DNA of 64,000 nucleotides from DRPN01 sp964383915 (GTDB taxonomy: Bacteria > Bacteroidota > Bacteroidia > Bacteroidales > VadinHA17): contig CAYLJE010000001.1 in assembly GCA_964383915.1 (NCBI GenBank), forward strand, positions 1 to 64,000, given 5' to 3'. The position numbers were made by a program, and so were the translations under genes. Under the pieces are notes generated by a model that was not told where the DNA came from, did not search any database, and saw only the letters and a list, made by a program, of their open reading frames with translations. This document shows positions 17,779 through 27,942 of the stretch, one piece after another (positions within the stretch are counted from its first letter, which is position 1; each line of letters opens with the position of its first letter).

Positions 17779-18807
17779 ATGAAAAAAACGTCACTTAGTG
17801 ATATTGCCAGAGCCCTGGGGGTTTCCAAAACGCTGGTGTCTCTTGTCCTGAACAACCGCGGTAATGAGGTGGGAATCAATAAAGAAACCCAGAAAAAAGT
17901 CATTAAAATGGCTCAGAAGTTAAATTATAAGCCGAACCTGATTGCCAGAGGGCTACGACTGGGGGCTTCTAAAACCATTGGGCTGATCGTTCCCAACATT
18001 GGCAATCAGTTTTTTGCCAATATTGCACGAGTAGTTGAGGATGAAGCCGGTAAAAATGATTACCGGGTTATTTCTGTGAGCTCGGATGAGAATCCGGTGA
18101 AGGAAGCCAGCCTGATTAAAGTGTTGTTGGAGCGTCAGATTGACGGGTTGATCCTGGCCAGTTCTTTGAAAGAAAGAAATGAGATCCTGAGCCTGAAAAA
18201 TGAAAAAGTCCCTTTTGTATTGATAGACAGGCATTTTCCGCAGATTAAAACCAATTATGTAGTGGTAGATAATTATAGTGCGGCTTATAACGTAGTGACA
18301 CATTTGATAAATCAGGGATTTAAAAAAATTGCGCTGGTGAAAATAACACCATCCTATCTGACCCCTATTAAATTGCGTTTCGATGGATACCGGGAGGCAT
18401 TGCATGATCATGGGATACGTTTCGATAAAAGACAGGTAAAAGAAATTCCGTTTGGAGGAATAAAAGCTACCATGGAACAGGCTTTACCTGAACTTCTTTT
18501 TCGTCCGGTCAGTGCGGAAGCCTTGTTTTTCCTAAATAATGATCTGACGGTGGCAGGTTTGGGAATTATCAATAAGTTGGGATTACGGATACCACAGGAT
18601 GTGGCGATTGTTAGTTTTGATGATCTGGAGTTGTTCCAGTTGCTGTATCCTCCGATAACTGCAGTGGCACAACCCTGGCAGGATATGGCGAAAAATGCGG
18701 TACATATTCTTGTACAGGAGATGCAATCCCAGGGGAAAAATATAGAAAAAACACAAATTGTTCTTCCAACTAAACTGGAGGTAAGAAAATCATGTAACAA
18801 GTTTTAA
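17779..18807 (+). CDS. LacI-family transcriptional regulator
   Basis: This sugar-responsive DNA-binding protein has 342 residues. Residues 4-25 form the helix-turn-helix ('SLSDIARALGVSKTLVSLVL'), followed by the hinge helix ('NLIARGLRLGASKTIGLIVP'). Residues 60-342 form a periplasmic-binding-protein-like effector domain ('FVLIDRHFPQI', 'SFDDLELFQLLYPPITAVAQP'). It lies 31 bases before the GH38 gene on the same strand and very likely controls the mannosidase locus in response to mannose or a mannoside. I looked for a palindromic operator in 17526-17778 and around 18808-18838 and found none I would defend. Confidence 0.93.
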   Translation: MKKTSLSDIARALGVSKTLVSLVLNNRGNEVGINKETQKKVIKMAQKLNYKPNLIARGLRLGASKTIGLIVPNIGNQFFANIARVVEDEAGKNDYRVISVSSDENPVKEASLIKVLLERQIDGLILASSLKERNEILSLKNEKVPFVLIDRHFPQIKTNYVVVDNYSAAYNVVTHLINQGFKKIALVKITPSYLTPIKLRFDGYREALHDHGIRFDKRQVKEIPFGGIKATMEQALPELLFRPVSAEALFFLNNDLTVAGLGIINKLGLRIPQDVAIVSFDDLELFQLLYPPITAVAQPWQDMAKNAVHILVQEMQSQGKNIEKTQIVLPTKLEVRKSCNKF

Positions 18808-18838
18808 TATTCTCATAACCCATCATAATTCCGGATAT

Positions 18839-21800
18839 ATGAAGTTATCCATATTATTTTTAATGTTTTTCTTTGTTTCAGGGATTGCCCTGTCACAAAA
18901 TACAGGTTCTGGACTTATCCGTTATACTTTGAACCAGCAAGCAGAAAATTGTCTTGAAGGTTTTGGTCACAGGATATCAGGGGAGGAGATTTCGTATCAT
19001 AGCAGCAGGGTAGATTGTAAGAAAGCCATCATTACAAGGGCAACGACAGGGAAAATGGCTGTTGTCTGGGAAACAGCTCCTGTCTCTATTGATTATAAGC
19101 AAAAACAGGTGCGTTTTATATGGTTGGCCGGTTTGGATATAAATCATGGTTCTCATGATTTCTCATTTGAAATAAATGGGGAATCATTATTGGTTTTACA
19201 GGGAGAAGATGGTTTTCATCATGAGATCAGCGGAAAAGAAGGAAGTAAACTTTCTTTTTATGTAATATACAAAGATCAGTTTGGGGATGCATTTGGGTAC
19301 ATGATCCTTACCCTGCCAACAGCCAGCGTGCATACGGGTAAACCGGTAAAAATAAAAGTTACGGGAGGCAACGACGGTTCCATGGCATGGTATATGACTT
19401 TCCAATGTTCTGATGCGGCCCATTTCCTTAAAGAGCAGGCTGCCCATGAGGGTTGGCTGGATCTTGTTGTTGAAAAAAACTCCAATAATCCCATTGCGAC
19501 TATTACGGCACCTGTTACGTGGAAGGGACGGAAAGTTACGGCTTTCATAGGAGAACAAATGTTTAACCTGATGCTTGAGCAAGATGCGTCCGGCCATTCA
19601 GAAGCTCAATTTCGCTTGCATAATATTGGGTTGACCCGGAATGCAACACTGGAAGTTATGCTGAATCAATCTCCGGTTGTCTATCTGCCCGGTTTATTTT
19701 GGGAGGGCGGAGAATATCAGTTGGGGAAAGTCACCTTAATCAGACAGAAAGGATATTCCGATCAACAATTGTGGAAACTGGAAACCCGTATTATTTATTC
19801 TCCGCAACTGGTGCGTTCTGTCAGGGATATTACTTCATCCGTATTACGGAACGGATCGGTTGGTTTAATGAATTCCAGTCATCAGGATATAGCGTGGATG
19901 GATAGTCCTGAAAAATGCATGATTGACAGAGACACCATGCTACTGACCCCCTTAATGAAGAAACTAAAAATGAATCCGGATTACCGGTTTAATATTGAAG
20001 ATGTTCTGATGATCCGGGAATATCTGCACCGACATCCGGAAGTCAGAAATGTTCTTTCACAGTTTTTATTAAATGGACACCTTCAATGCGGAGCTTCTTA
20101 TAACATGCCTTATGAGGAGATGTATTTCGGAGAGAGCCTGATCCGGCAGTTTTATCTGGGGAAAAAGTGGTTGGAAGAACAATTTCCGGGATATAAGTCA
20201 CGCATATACTGGAGTGTGGATGTTCCCGGGCGTACATTACAAATGCCCCAGATATTAAAGAAATCGGGGGTGCCTTATATGGTCCTTAGCCGGCAGGAAG
20301 AAGGGATTTATCATTGGTACGGTCCCGATAGTTCTTATATCACTGTTTACTCGCCGGGCCATTATGCAAATGCATTTCCTGCATTGAATCAGGGGTTTGA
20401 GAAAGCCGTTCTTTTTCTGGGGAAGGAAGGGAAGAAATGGGAACAATTTTATGTGGAACCTTCTCCGGGACCTGTTCTCCCGGTATTGTCAGATTGGGAT
20501 ATGAGTGTAGCCAGGGATTATTCTGCACTGACTGAAAAATGGTCGTCACTACGAGCAGACCTGAACCTGCTTCCTGGTTCTGATCGTTTGCAATTACCGC
20601 CGATCCAAATGATTACAGCCGAAACTTTCTTTAAGAAACTGGAACAGAACCATGTGGATTATAATAAGATTGAAGGAGAACGTCCTGATATCTGGATATA
20701 TATTCATGGTCCGTCGCACCATAAGGCACTGAATGCAAGTCGTCGGGGAGATATATTATTACCTGCTGCCGAGAAATTTGCAACCGTCAACGCATTACTG
20801 GAAAAAACGTTTGCCAAATATCCTCAGAACAAACTGAATAAGGCTTGGGAAAACAAAATCTATCCCGATCATGGTTGGGGAGGAAAACATGGAGATATTA
20901 CAGATGGCCTGTTCAGAAGAAAACTTGAGAATTCGGCATTTTTAGCAAAAGAAATATTGAGAGACCAGCTGTACCGGATTGCAGGGAAGATCAAAATGAA
21001 CAGGAAAGATAATATTCCGCTGGTCGTATTTAACAGCTTGTCCTGGAAGCGAAGTGATCCGGTAACGGTTGAAATCAAACTCCCCGAAGGATTTGGGAAA
21101 GATATTACATTGGTCGATTCTGACGGTAAAGACATGATCACGCAATTAGATCATATAAAAACTTATGCAGACGGGTCTTTATGTTCCGCAGGTTTGACTT
21201 TTATTGCAAAAGACATTCCATCGGTAGGATACCGGACTTATTATATTAAAAGCCTGAATGCAATACGAAAGAATGCCCCGTTGTTGAAATCCGAGTCTCC
21301 GGCGATTCTTGAAAATTTTTTTTACAGAGTTACCTTGTTTCCCGGAGGGATCCAGCAGGTGTATGATAAACAACTGAAGAGGAATCTTTTTGATGATAGT
21401 AAGTTTGCAGTAGGAGATGTAATTACCATGCATTCTTTTGGTAACGGAGCCGGAGAATTTGCAGATGTTCAGCAACCGGATATGAAAGGTTATGATCGTA
21501 CCGGCCTGCATGAACTGATATGGAGAATAATCGCTGACGGTCCCGTATATACAACAATTGAATATAAACAGCCCATAGCTCATGCTATTGTCAGGCAGGA
21601 AGTTGTATTATATAAACAACTGAAAAGAATTGATTTTCATACTTATTTATTGAATTGGGATGGCACCATGTATCGTGAATTCAGGCAGATGTTTCCTGTA
21701 GCAGCTTCTCCTGATAAGGTGCGTTATGAGGTGCCTTTTGGGAGTGTGAGGGTAGGGAAGGATGAGTTAAAACAACCGGCCGGAGAAAGATATATTTACC

Positions 21801-22411
21801 CTTGTTCGGAAACCCGGCCACGTGGTATTGAAAACTGGATGGCTGCCGAAATGGAAGATGCTACCGTTCTCTTTACCTCTTCTGTGGTTGCCTGGGATTA
21901 TCTGGATCCCACCAGTAACCCGCTTCCTTCTGCTGTTTTACAGCCTGTGCTCTTGGCCAGCCGGAAAAGTTGCCATGGTGAAGGAAACGATTATGATCAA
22001 ACCGGAGATCATGCTTTTTCTTTTACACTGACCTCATTTTCTCCCCGTACTATGGATGATTTTCATCTGGGCCGACAGACCAACGAACCACTTTTTCCGG
22101 TTTTTAACCCTCCGGGGTTTGAGAATGAAAGCTTGCCGGAAGAAAAAAGTTTCTTCTCAGTAGATCAGAACCAGGTGATTATCTCTACCATCAAGAAGAG
22201 TGAAAGTGATGATGCCGTCATTATCCGCTTTTTTGAGCCGGTTGGCCAGCAGGTGTTCGCAACTGTTCATTCTGCTTTCCCAATAATAAAAGCATGGCAT
22301 ACCAATCTGATTGAAGAAACAGGTACATCCTTTCATGCGAATAAACATGATTTTCAAGCAAAGACAGGCGCTTATTCGATCGAAACTATAAAATTAGTGT
22401 CTGGAAAATAA
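18839..22411 (+). CDS. Glycoside hydrolase family 38 alpha-mannosidase
   Basis: This exported retaining alpha-mannosidase has 1190 residues and a signal peptide of about 20 residues. The GH38 catalytic domain starts only near residue 340. Metal-binding His348 and Asp350 are in 'NSSHQDIAWMDSP', and the likely nucleophile Asp461 is in 'YWSVDVPGRTLQMP'. The C-terminal GH38 beta domains follow ('IPLVVFNSLSWKRSDPV', 'VGYRTYYIKSL', 'FEPVGQQVFATVH'). The N-terminal 340 residues are beta-rich and not part of a standard GH38; I do not recognise them. It would trim alpha-1,3, alpha-1,6 or alpha-1,2 mannose from N-glycans or mannans. It directly follows the LacI gene, and GH92 and transglutaminase-like genes come after. 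Confidence 0.88.
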   Translation: MKLSILFLMFFFVSGIALSQNTGSGLIRYTLNQQAENCLEGFGHRISGEEISYHSSRVDCKKAIITRATTGKMAVVWETAPVSIDYKQKQVRFIWLAGLDINHGSHDFSFEINGESLLVLQGEDGFHHEISGKEGSKLSFYVIYKDQFGDAFGYMILTLPTASVHTGKPVKIKVTGGNDGSMAWYMTFQCSDAAHFLKEQAAHEGWLDLVVEKNSNNPIATITAPVTWKGRKVTAFIGEQMFNLMLEQDASGHSEAQFRLHNIGLTRNATLEVMLNQSPVVYLPGLFWEGGEYQLGKVTLIRQKGYSDQQLWKLETRIIYSPQLVRSVRDITSSVLRNGSVGLMNSSHQDIAWMDSPEKCMIDRDTMLLTPLMKKLKMNPDYRFNIEDVLMIREYLHRHPEVRNVLSQFLLNGHLQCGASYNMPYEEMYFGESLIRQFYLGKKWLEEQFPGYKSRIYWSVDVPGRTLQMPQILKKSGVPYMVLSRQEEGIYHWYGPDSSYITVYSPGHYANAFPALNQGFEKAVLFLGKEGKKWEQFYVEPSPGPVLPVLSDWDMSVARDYSALTEKWSSLRADLNLLPGSDRLQLPPIQMITAETFFKKLEQNHVDYNKIEGERPDIWIYIHGPSHHKALNASRRGDILLPAAEKFATVNALLEKTFAKYPQNKLNKAWENKIYPDHGWGGKHGDITDGLFRRKLENSAFLAKEILRDQLYRIAGKIKMNRKDNIPLVVFNSLSWKRSDPVTVEIKLPEGFGKDITLVDSDGKDMITQLDHIKTYADGSLCSAGLTFIAKDIPSVGYRTYYIKSLNAIRKNAPLLKSESPAILENFFYRVTLFPGGIQQVYDKQLKRNLFDDSKFAVGDVITMHSFGNGAGEFADVQQPDMKGYDRTGLHELIWRIIADGPVYTTIEYKQPIAHAIVRQEVVLYKQLKRIDFHTYLLNWDGTMYREFRQMFPVAASPDKVRYEVPFGSVRVGKDELKQPAGERYIYPCSETRPRGIENWMAAEMEDATVLFTSSVVAWDYLDPTSNPLPSAVLQPVLLASRKSCHGEGNDYDQTGDHAFSFTLTSFSPRTMDDFHLGRQTNEPLFPVFNPPGFENESLPEEKSFFSVDQNQVIISTIKKSESDDAVIIRFFEPVGQQVFATVHSAFPIIKAWHTNLIEETGTSFHANKHDFQAKTGAYSIETIKLVSGK

Positions 22412-22505
22412 AGAATGTCCTACTCCTCAGATTCGACTATTTTAAAAAACCTTAACAGATTATTACAGGAGAAAATAATTGTATTTAAATTTTTTCATAA
22501 GGACG

Positions 22506-22513
22506 TAAATTTG
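22506..22513 (+). promoter_or_regulatory. Candidate -7 box upstream of the transglutaminase-like gene
   Basis: TAAATTTG matches TAnnTTTG; a TTG at 22479-22481 lies 24 bases upstream, slightly too far for a good -33. The remaining leader to the ATG at 22692 is about 180 bases. The 280-base gap 22412-22691 otherwise shows nothing recognisable. Confidence 0.35.
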
Positions 22514-22691
22514 TAATTTTACATCAAAGTATGTTATGTTTTTCCGGTAGATAGTGTTCAATGATTGCATCTCAGGGCGTTATAAATATTAAGAATATTT
22601 ATATTGGTTTAGTCTTGTTGTTTTTCGGGTATTTTACTGAAATATTTTCCGACAGGATGTTTTAAAAAGATACAAAAGAAAAAAAATAATA

Positions 22692-25370
22692 ATGAATAAT
22701 AAATACGGGTTCTTACTTTCAATACTGTTTGTTTTTTTATTTTTTATCAGTGCCTGTGATTCCGGACATCTGATCAGAGACACTCATTACAGGCAATTGG
22801 TGCAGAAGGAGTTTAAGAAAGTCAGGGTACTTGCTTCTGCACGTCAACAGGAATTGTTCGGTGTTTTTTCTGAAAATCTGACAAAACAGGAAAGAGAGGG
22901 ACTGTTATTTTTATATGCTTTTATGCCGCTGAATGATCTGGCAGAATATTCCGGTGATTTTTTTCTGAGGCACGTGAAGGCTTCCATACGGTCTCAAAAA
23001 GAAATGCCCTGGGGGAAGAATATCCCTGATGATATATTCCTGCATTATGTATTACCTTACCGGGTAAATAATGAAAACCCGGATTCATTCAGAATAGTAT
23101 ATTACGATGAGATTGCCCGGCGTATAAAAGGTCTCACCATGAAAGAAGCGGCGTTGGAGATTAATCACTGGTGCCACGAAAAGGTTGCTTACCAGCCGGC
23201 TGACATACGTACATCTTCCCCCATGAATACAGTAAAAAATGCAAGGGGTCGTTGCGGGGAAGAATCTACTTTTACGGTGGCTGCATTACGAACAGCCGGG
23301 ATTCCTGCCCGGCAGGTATATGTTCCCCGGTGGGCACATTCTGATGATAACCATGCCTGGGTTGAAGTCTGGGTTGATGGACAGTGGCATTATATGGGGG
23401 CTTGTGAACCAGAGCCTGCTTTGGATATGGGTTGGTTTACCGAGCCGGCCAGACGCGCTATGCTTATACATACCAAAGCTTTCGGAGCTTATTTCGGGAA
23501 TGAACCGGTGGTACGTAAAGCTGAGAAATATGCTGTAATCAATACATTACATAGATATGCGGAGACAAAAACACTGGTTGTTAAAGTACAGGACAGAACG
23601 GGCGCCTGTGTACCACAGGCTTCGGTAGCATTTCAATTATATAACTATGCCGAATTTTATCCATTGGCTATCTTGCCTGCCGATACTTCCGGGATAGTTA
23701 CTTTTACCACCGGATTGGGAGACCTGTTGGTGTGGGCCCATAAAGGAGATCGTTTTGGTTACGGGAAAGTGACTGTATCAGAATCAGATACCTTTTTAGT
23801 TACACTAAACGGAGAATTGGGCAGGGAATATACAGTGAACCTTGATATGATCCCCCCGACTCAAAAGAAACCTTTGCCTGTGCCGACAGCAGGGCGAGAT
23901 GAAAATGCTATTCGCCTGAAAACAGAGGATTCAATCCGTCTGGCTTATACGGCAACATTTTTTGACTCTGCCAAAGCCTGTACCTGGGCTGAAAAAAAAC
24001 AATTTCCCCCGGAACGTACCTGGCCGCTTCTGGTTAAAAGTATGGGGAATTTTCCGGAGATCACCAGCTTCCTGAGCAAAATCCCTGATACACTTAGGGA
24101 AAGAGCGCTAACGCTGCTAGAAAAAGTCTCTGCCAAAGATTTGCGGGATGCTCAGGCTGCGGTGCTTTATGATCATTTGATACATGCTGCTGATTTCGCC
24201 GGAGGACTGGAAGAAAGTGATCCTGAACGATTCAATGACGATGTTCTTGCACCCCGTGTTGATAATGAACAACTGACGGCTTACCGTTCCTTTTTTATAC
24301 GTGTTTTTTCCGGAGAACAGGTGGATATATTCAGAAAAAATCCGGAGAGACTGGTGAACTGGATAAATCAGCATATACGGTTGGATGATGCAGACAATTA
24401 TTATGATGTACCCCTGACGCCACCGGGTGTTTTTTCTTTGAGATATACTGACCGTCATTCCAGAAAAATATTTTTCGTGTCTGTTTGCAGGACGTTTGGA
24501 GTGCCGGCACGGATTGAAACAGCAAGAGAGGTGCCGCAATACTGGATCAAGGATCAGTGGAAAGATGTGTTTTTTGAAGGAGATCAGGTGCTGCCGGGAA
24601 AAACAGCATCGCTGAATTTGGAATATGAGGGACAGGAGAAGAGCATACCGCAATATTATAGTCAGTTTACACTGGCTCGTTTTGAGGAAGGTCAATATCA
24701 TACATTGCCGTTTCCTTATTTTTTAAAAGTCACTGATTTCCCCCTTCCTTTAAAGATTGATCCTGGAAATTATATGTTGGTAACCGGAAATCGAAAAAGC
24801 GATGGAAGTGTGCTGGCATCGCTGCATTTCTTTCAGATCAAAGAGAGAGAGGCAAAGAAAGTAAAGGTGTTTATCAGAAAAAGTTTTGATACATTGAAAA
24901 GTTGGGGAAAACTACCTGTGGAAGCATCCCCAAAGATTTGGAAAACGGGAAAAGATACCCTGTTGATGGAGTTGACCCACGGGAAGGGTTTGATCTTATG
25001 TTGGATAAATCCGCAGCAAGAGCCCAGCCGGCATATAATGAATGAGATACCTGATGTCTTGCCCGGTATTCAGGCCTGGGGCGGCAGCCTGGTTTTTTTG
25101 CTAACGAATGACAAACAGACAGAATCTTTTTCACCTGCTAATTATAAAGAGCTTTCAAAGAATGCCGTATTCGTGTTGGATAAGCAGGGGACTATACTCC
25201 GTCTGGTCAGGGAACAATACGGAAAAACCGGCGGTATAAACCTGCCGGTAATGGTAGTAGCAGATGGTTCTGGAAACCTAATAGATTATATGGAAGGCTA
25301 CCACATCGGCATAGGAGACCACCTGATAAGAGTTGTTCAATCCTTAGGGACAATGTCTGATAAACAATGA
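22692..25370 (+). CDS. Transglutaminase-like lipoprotein with degenerate second core and thioredoxin-like tail
   Basis: This 892-residue lipoprotein has the lipobox 'FFISAC' with Cys22 as lipidation site. Residues about 140-250 form a transglutaminase core: Cys188 in 'GRCGEES', His221 in 'DDNHAWVEVWVDGQW', and an acidic third residue in 'GACEPEPALD' (E239 or D245). A carboxypeptidase-regulatory-like beta segment follows ('LVVKVQDRTGACVPQAS'). Residues about 580-630 repeat the core pattern ('CRTFGVPARIE', 'PQYWIKDQWKDVFF') but lack the Cys and His. Residues about 740-890 look like a thioredoxin fold without CxxC ('ILCWINPQQEPSRHIMNE', 'NLPVMVVADGSGNLI'). It sits between the two mannosidases. 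It may cleave or bind glycopeptide, since the family includes peptidases and peptide-N-glycanase-like folds; the activity is unproven. Confidence 0.75.
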   Translation: MNNKYGFLLSILFVFLFFISACDSGHLIRDTHYRQLVQKEFKKVRVLASARQQELFGVFSENLTKQEREGLLFLYAFMPLNDLAEYSGDFFLRHVKASIRSQKEMPWGKNIPDDIFLHYVLPYRVNNENPDSFRIVYYDEIARRIKGLTMKEAALEINHWCHEKVAYQPADIRTSSPMNTVKNARGRCGEESTFTVAALRTAGIPARQVYVPRWAHSDDNHAWVEVWVDGQWHYMGACEPEPALDMGWFTEPARRAMLIHTKAFGAYFGNEPVVRKAEKYAVINTLHRYAETKTLVVKVQDRTGACVPQASVAFQLYNYAEFYPLAILPADTSGIVTFTTGLGDLLVWAHKGDRFGYGKVTVSESDTFLVTLNGELGREYTVNLDMIPPTQKKPLPVPTAGRDENAIRLKTEDSIRLAYTATFFDSAKACTWAEKKQFPPERTWPLLVKSMGNFPEITSFLSKIPDTLRERALTLLEKVSAKDLRDAQAAVLYDHLIHAADFAGGLEESDPERFNDDVLAPRVDNEQLTAYRSFFIRVFSGEQVDIFRKNPERLVNWINQHIRLDDADNYYDVPLTPPGVFSLRYTDRHSRKIFFVSVCRTFGVPARIETAREVPQYWIKDQWKDVFFEGDQVLPGKTASLNLEYEGQEKSIPQYYSQFTLARFEEGQYHTLPFPYFLKVTDFPLPLKIDPGNYMLVTGNRKSDGSVLASLHFFQIKEREAKKVKVFIRKSFDTLKSWGKLPVEASPKIWKTGKDTLLMELTHGKGLILCWINPQQEPSRHIMNEIPDVLPGIQAWGGSLVFLLTNDKQTESFSPANYKELSKNAVFVLDKQGTILRLVREQYGKTGGINLPVMVVADGSGNLIDYMEGYHIGIGDHLIRVVQSLGTMSDKQ

Positions 25371-25400
25371 ATTTTTATCCGGCTGATTTTTATATCATGA

Positions 25401-25408
25401 TAACTTTG
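25401..25408 (+). promoter_or_regulatory. Candidate -7 box upstream of the GH92 gene
   Basis: TAACTTTG matches TAnnTTTG, 32 bases before the ATG at 25441. No clear -33 TTTG is present, so GH92 may also be read through from the preceding gene. Confidence 0.35.
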
Positions 25409-25440
25409 ATCTCGAAATATATAATTAAACAAGAATTGTA

Positions 25441-27705
25441 ATGAAAACAATAATGCAGACAATAGGATTATTTACAATAATCTTTATTTCATCTTGTGTG
25501 ACGAACCATCAAACCACGGAAGACCTCACGGCTTATGTGGATCCGTTTATTGGCACCGGAGGTCATGGTCACACTTTCCCGGGGGCGGTGTTGCCTTTTG
25601 GCGGGGTACAGCTAAGTCCTGATAACGGACGCAGCGGATGGGACTGGTGTTCGGGTTACCATATTTCCGATACTATGATTGCCGGTTTCAGTCATTTACA
25701 CCTGAGTGGTACCGGGATAGGCGACTTGTGTGATATCCTGGTTCTCCCGGCCACAGATACTTTTCCGGATGACACGACCGGCGGAGGAATAAATTTTATG
25801 AAACCCCACTGGTCATCTTTTTCACATACAAATGAGCATGCCGAACCAGGGTATTATTCTGTTTTCCTGGAAAAGCCGGATGTATTAGCCGAGTTAACTG
25901 TGTCCGAGCGGACAGGTTTTCACCGGTACACATTCCATAAGTCCGGAAAAGGAAATGTTGTTTTCGATCTGGGTTTTCATATTAACTGGGATCATCCTGT
26001 TAATACCATGATCCGGGTAGATTCTACCGGGTTGGTTACAGGATACAGGATGTCAGAAGGATGGGCTCACGATCAAAGGGTCTATTTTGCTGCCAGGTTT
26101 TCCCGGGCATTCAGCAACTTTATCCCGGTTGTCGGTGGAAAGAAAACAGAAGACAATAAAGTGCAGGGAACAAATGTGCAGGGAGTTTTTGTTTTTGATG
26201 ATGCCGCCTCGTCACCGGTCTTATTAAAAGTAGGCATTTCCTCGGCAGATATCAGAGGCGCGATAAAAAATCTTGAAGAAATCCCCGGGTGGGATTTTGA
26301 CCGTGTCAGGAAACTTGCACATGATGCCTGGTCCGGGGAACTGGCAAAGATTCGAATACAAACTCCGGATACAACTTGCAAGAAGATATTTTATACAGCG
26401 CTGTACCATACTATGATGGCTCCTTCCCTTTACTCTGATGCGCAGGGGAATTATAAAGGGGTGGATGGGAAAATCCATCATAGTGGGAAATATCCGCGTT
26501 ATACAGTATACTCATTGTGGGATACTTACCGTGCCGAACATCCACTGTTGACATTGATACAGAAAGATCGCCTGAATGGGATACTGGGCTCAATGATGAG
26601 TTTTTACCGGGAGTATGGTCTCTTGCCTGTATGGGCACTCATGGGAAATGAGACCAACACCATGGTAGGATACCATGCTATCCCTGTTTTGGCAGATGCT
26701 TATGCCAAAGGATTGTTGAAAGAAGATCCGGACACAGTGTTCCAAGCCATGAAAAAATCATCCATGACAGACATTGAAGGGTTACGTTACGTCCGTGAAC
26801 GAGGCTATATCCCGGCCGATAAAGAGAAACATTCCGTTTCCAAAGGCCTGGAATATGCCATTGATGACTGGTGTATTGCAGATATGGCCAGACGGTTAGG
26901 GAAAAAAGAAGATTATAAATATTATTTAAAGCGTGCTGGCTATTATAAGAACTATTTTGATCCACAAACGCATTTTATGCGGGGGAAAATGTCTGACGGC
27001 ACCTGGCGGACACCTTTTAATCCTTTGTTCTCCAGTCATGCAAGTTTTGATTATACAGAAGGAAATGCCTGGCAATATACCTGGCTTGTTCCACAGGATG
27101 TGCAGGGGTTGATCACCCTGATGGGAGGACGTGAAGCTTTTATACAAAAGCTGGATACGCTGTTTACACTTGATAAACCGGTAGAAGGGGAAAATGCTTC
27201 CCCTGATATATCAGGCCTGATAGGACAATATGCCCATGGAAATGAACCCAGCCATCATATTGCTTACATGTATGATTATGCCGGTGCTCCCTGGAAAACG
27301 CAACAACGGGTAAGGCAGATACTAACGACTCTTTATTTTGATGATCCCAATGGCCTGAGCGGAAATGAAGATTGTGGTCAGATGTCTGCCTGGTTTGTAC
27401 TAAGCAGCCTGGGGTTTTATCAGGAAAATCCGGCAGATGGAAATTATGTCTTTGGAAGTCCCCTCTTTAACAAAGCAGAGATACAGGTGGGCCACGGACG
27501 TACATTTACTATTATTACCCGCAACAACAGCCCGGAAAATATGTATATCCGGCAGGTAACCCTCAACGGAAAAATCCTGAAAAGAACGTATGTTACTTAT
27601 CGGGAAATTAACAACGGAGGTACTCTGATGTTTGAGATGTCATCCAAACCGGTAAAGACCTGGGGACACGATCCTTCCTGGGCTCCTCCGTCAATGACTC
27701 ATTAG
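25441..27705 (+). CDS. Glycoside hydrolase family 92 alpha-mannosidase (lipoprotein)
   Basis: This calcium-dependent inverting exo-alpha-mannosidase (often alpha-1,2) has 754 residues, anchored as a lipoprotein by 'FISSC' (Cys19). The family start 'YVDPFIGTGGHGHTFPGA' is present, followed by 'LPFGGVQLSPDNG', 'GFSHLHLSGTGIGD' and 'TVYSLWDTYRAEHPL'. The likely general acid is Glu404 in 'MGNETNTMVGYH'. The (alpha/alpha)6-barrel motif 'GNEDCGQMSAWFVLSSLG' is at about 641-658. It would cap high-mannose N-glycans or mannan side chains and hand the product to the GH38. It lies 70 bases after the transglutaminase-like gene. No SusC/SusD transport pair accompanies it. Confidence 0.95.
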   Translation: MKTIMQTIGLFTIIFISSCVTNHQTTEDLTAYVDPFIGTGGHGHTFPGAVLPFGGVQLSPDNGRSGWDWCSGYHISDTMIAGFSHLHLSGTGIGDLCDILVLPATDTFPDDTTGGGINFMKPHWSSFSHTNEHAEPGYYSVFLEKPDVLAELTVSERTGFHRYTFHKSGKGNVVFDLGFHINWDHPVNTMIRVDSTGLVTGYRMSEGWAHDQRVYFAARFSRAFSNFIPVVGGKKTEDNKVQGTNVQGVFVFDDAASSPVLLKVGISSADIRGAIKNLEEIPGWDFDRVRKLAHDAWSGELAKIRIQTPDTTCKKIFYTALYHTMMAPSLYSDAQGNYKGVDGKIHHSGKYPRYTVYSLWDTYRAEHPLLTLIQKDRLNGILGSMMSFYREYGLLPVWALMGNETNTMVGYHAIPVLADAYAKGLLKEDPDTVFQAMKKSSMTDIEGLRYVRERGYIPADKEKHSVSKGLEYAIDDWCIADMARRLGKKEDYKYYLKRAGYYKNYFDPQTHFMRGKMSDGTWRTPFNPLFSSHASFDYTEGNAWQYTWLVPQDVQGLITLMGGREAFIQKLDTLFTLDKPVEGENASPDISGLIGQYAHGNEPSHHIAYMYDYAGAPWKTQQRVRQILTTLYFDDPNGLSGNEDCGQMSAWFVLSSLGFYQENPADGNYVFGSPLFNKAEIQVGHGRTFTIITRNNSPENMYIRQVTLNGKILKRTYVTYREINNGGTLMFEMSSKPVKTWGHDPSWAPPSMTH

Positions 27706-27942
27706 TTTTTCATTCATTTTATAGGTTTGTTTGTGGTTTTATAGTTGTGTTTCATTATTGAAATTAGTTTGAATTGATAGTGTTTATCTAAAATATTTAA
27801 TAATTTTTGTGAGATTATAATTATTTTATTTATTTTTAGGAACTTAAACTCGTATGAAGATTCTGTTTGATTTGATAGTTCGCGTTCTAAACCAATGTAT
27901 TGTTTAATTATTTACTAGTTTATTTAATAATCTTTTTATCAA

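Noticed and set aside
24117..24701. Open frame of 194 codons antisense to the transglutaminase-like gene
   Set aside because: The product looks like a low-complexity shadow and has no plausible promoter or family match.
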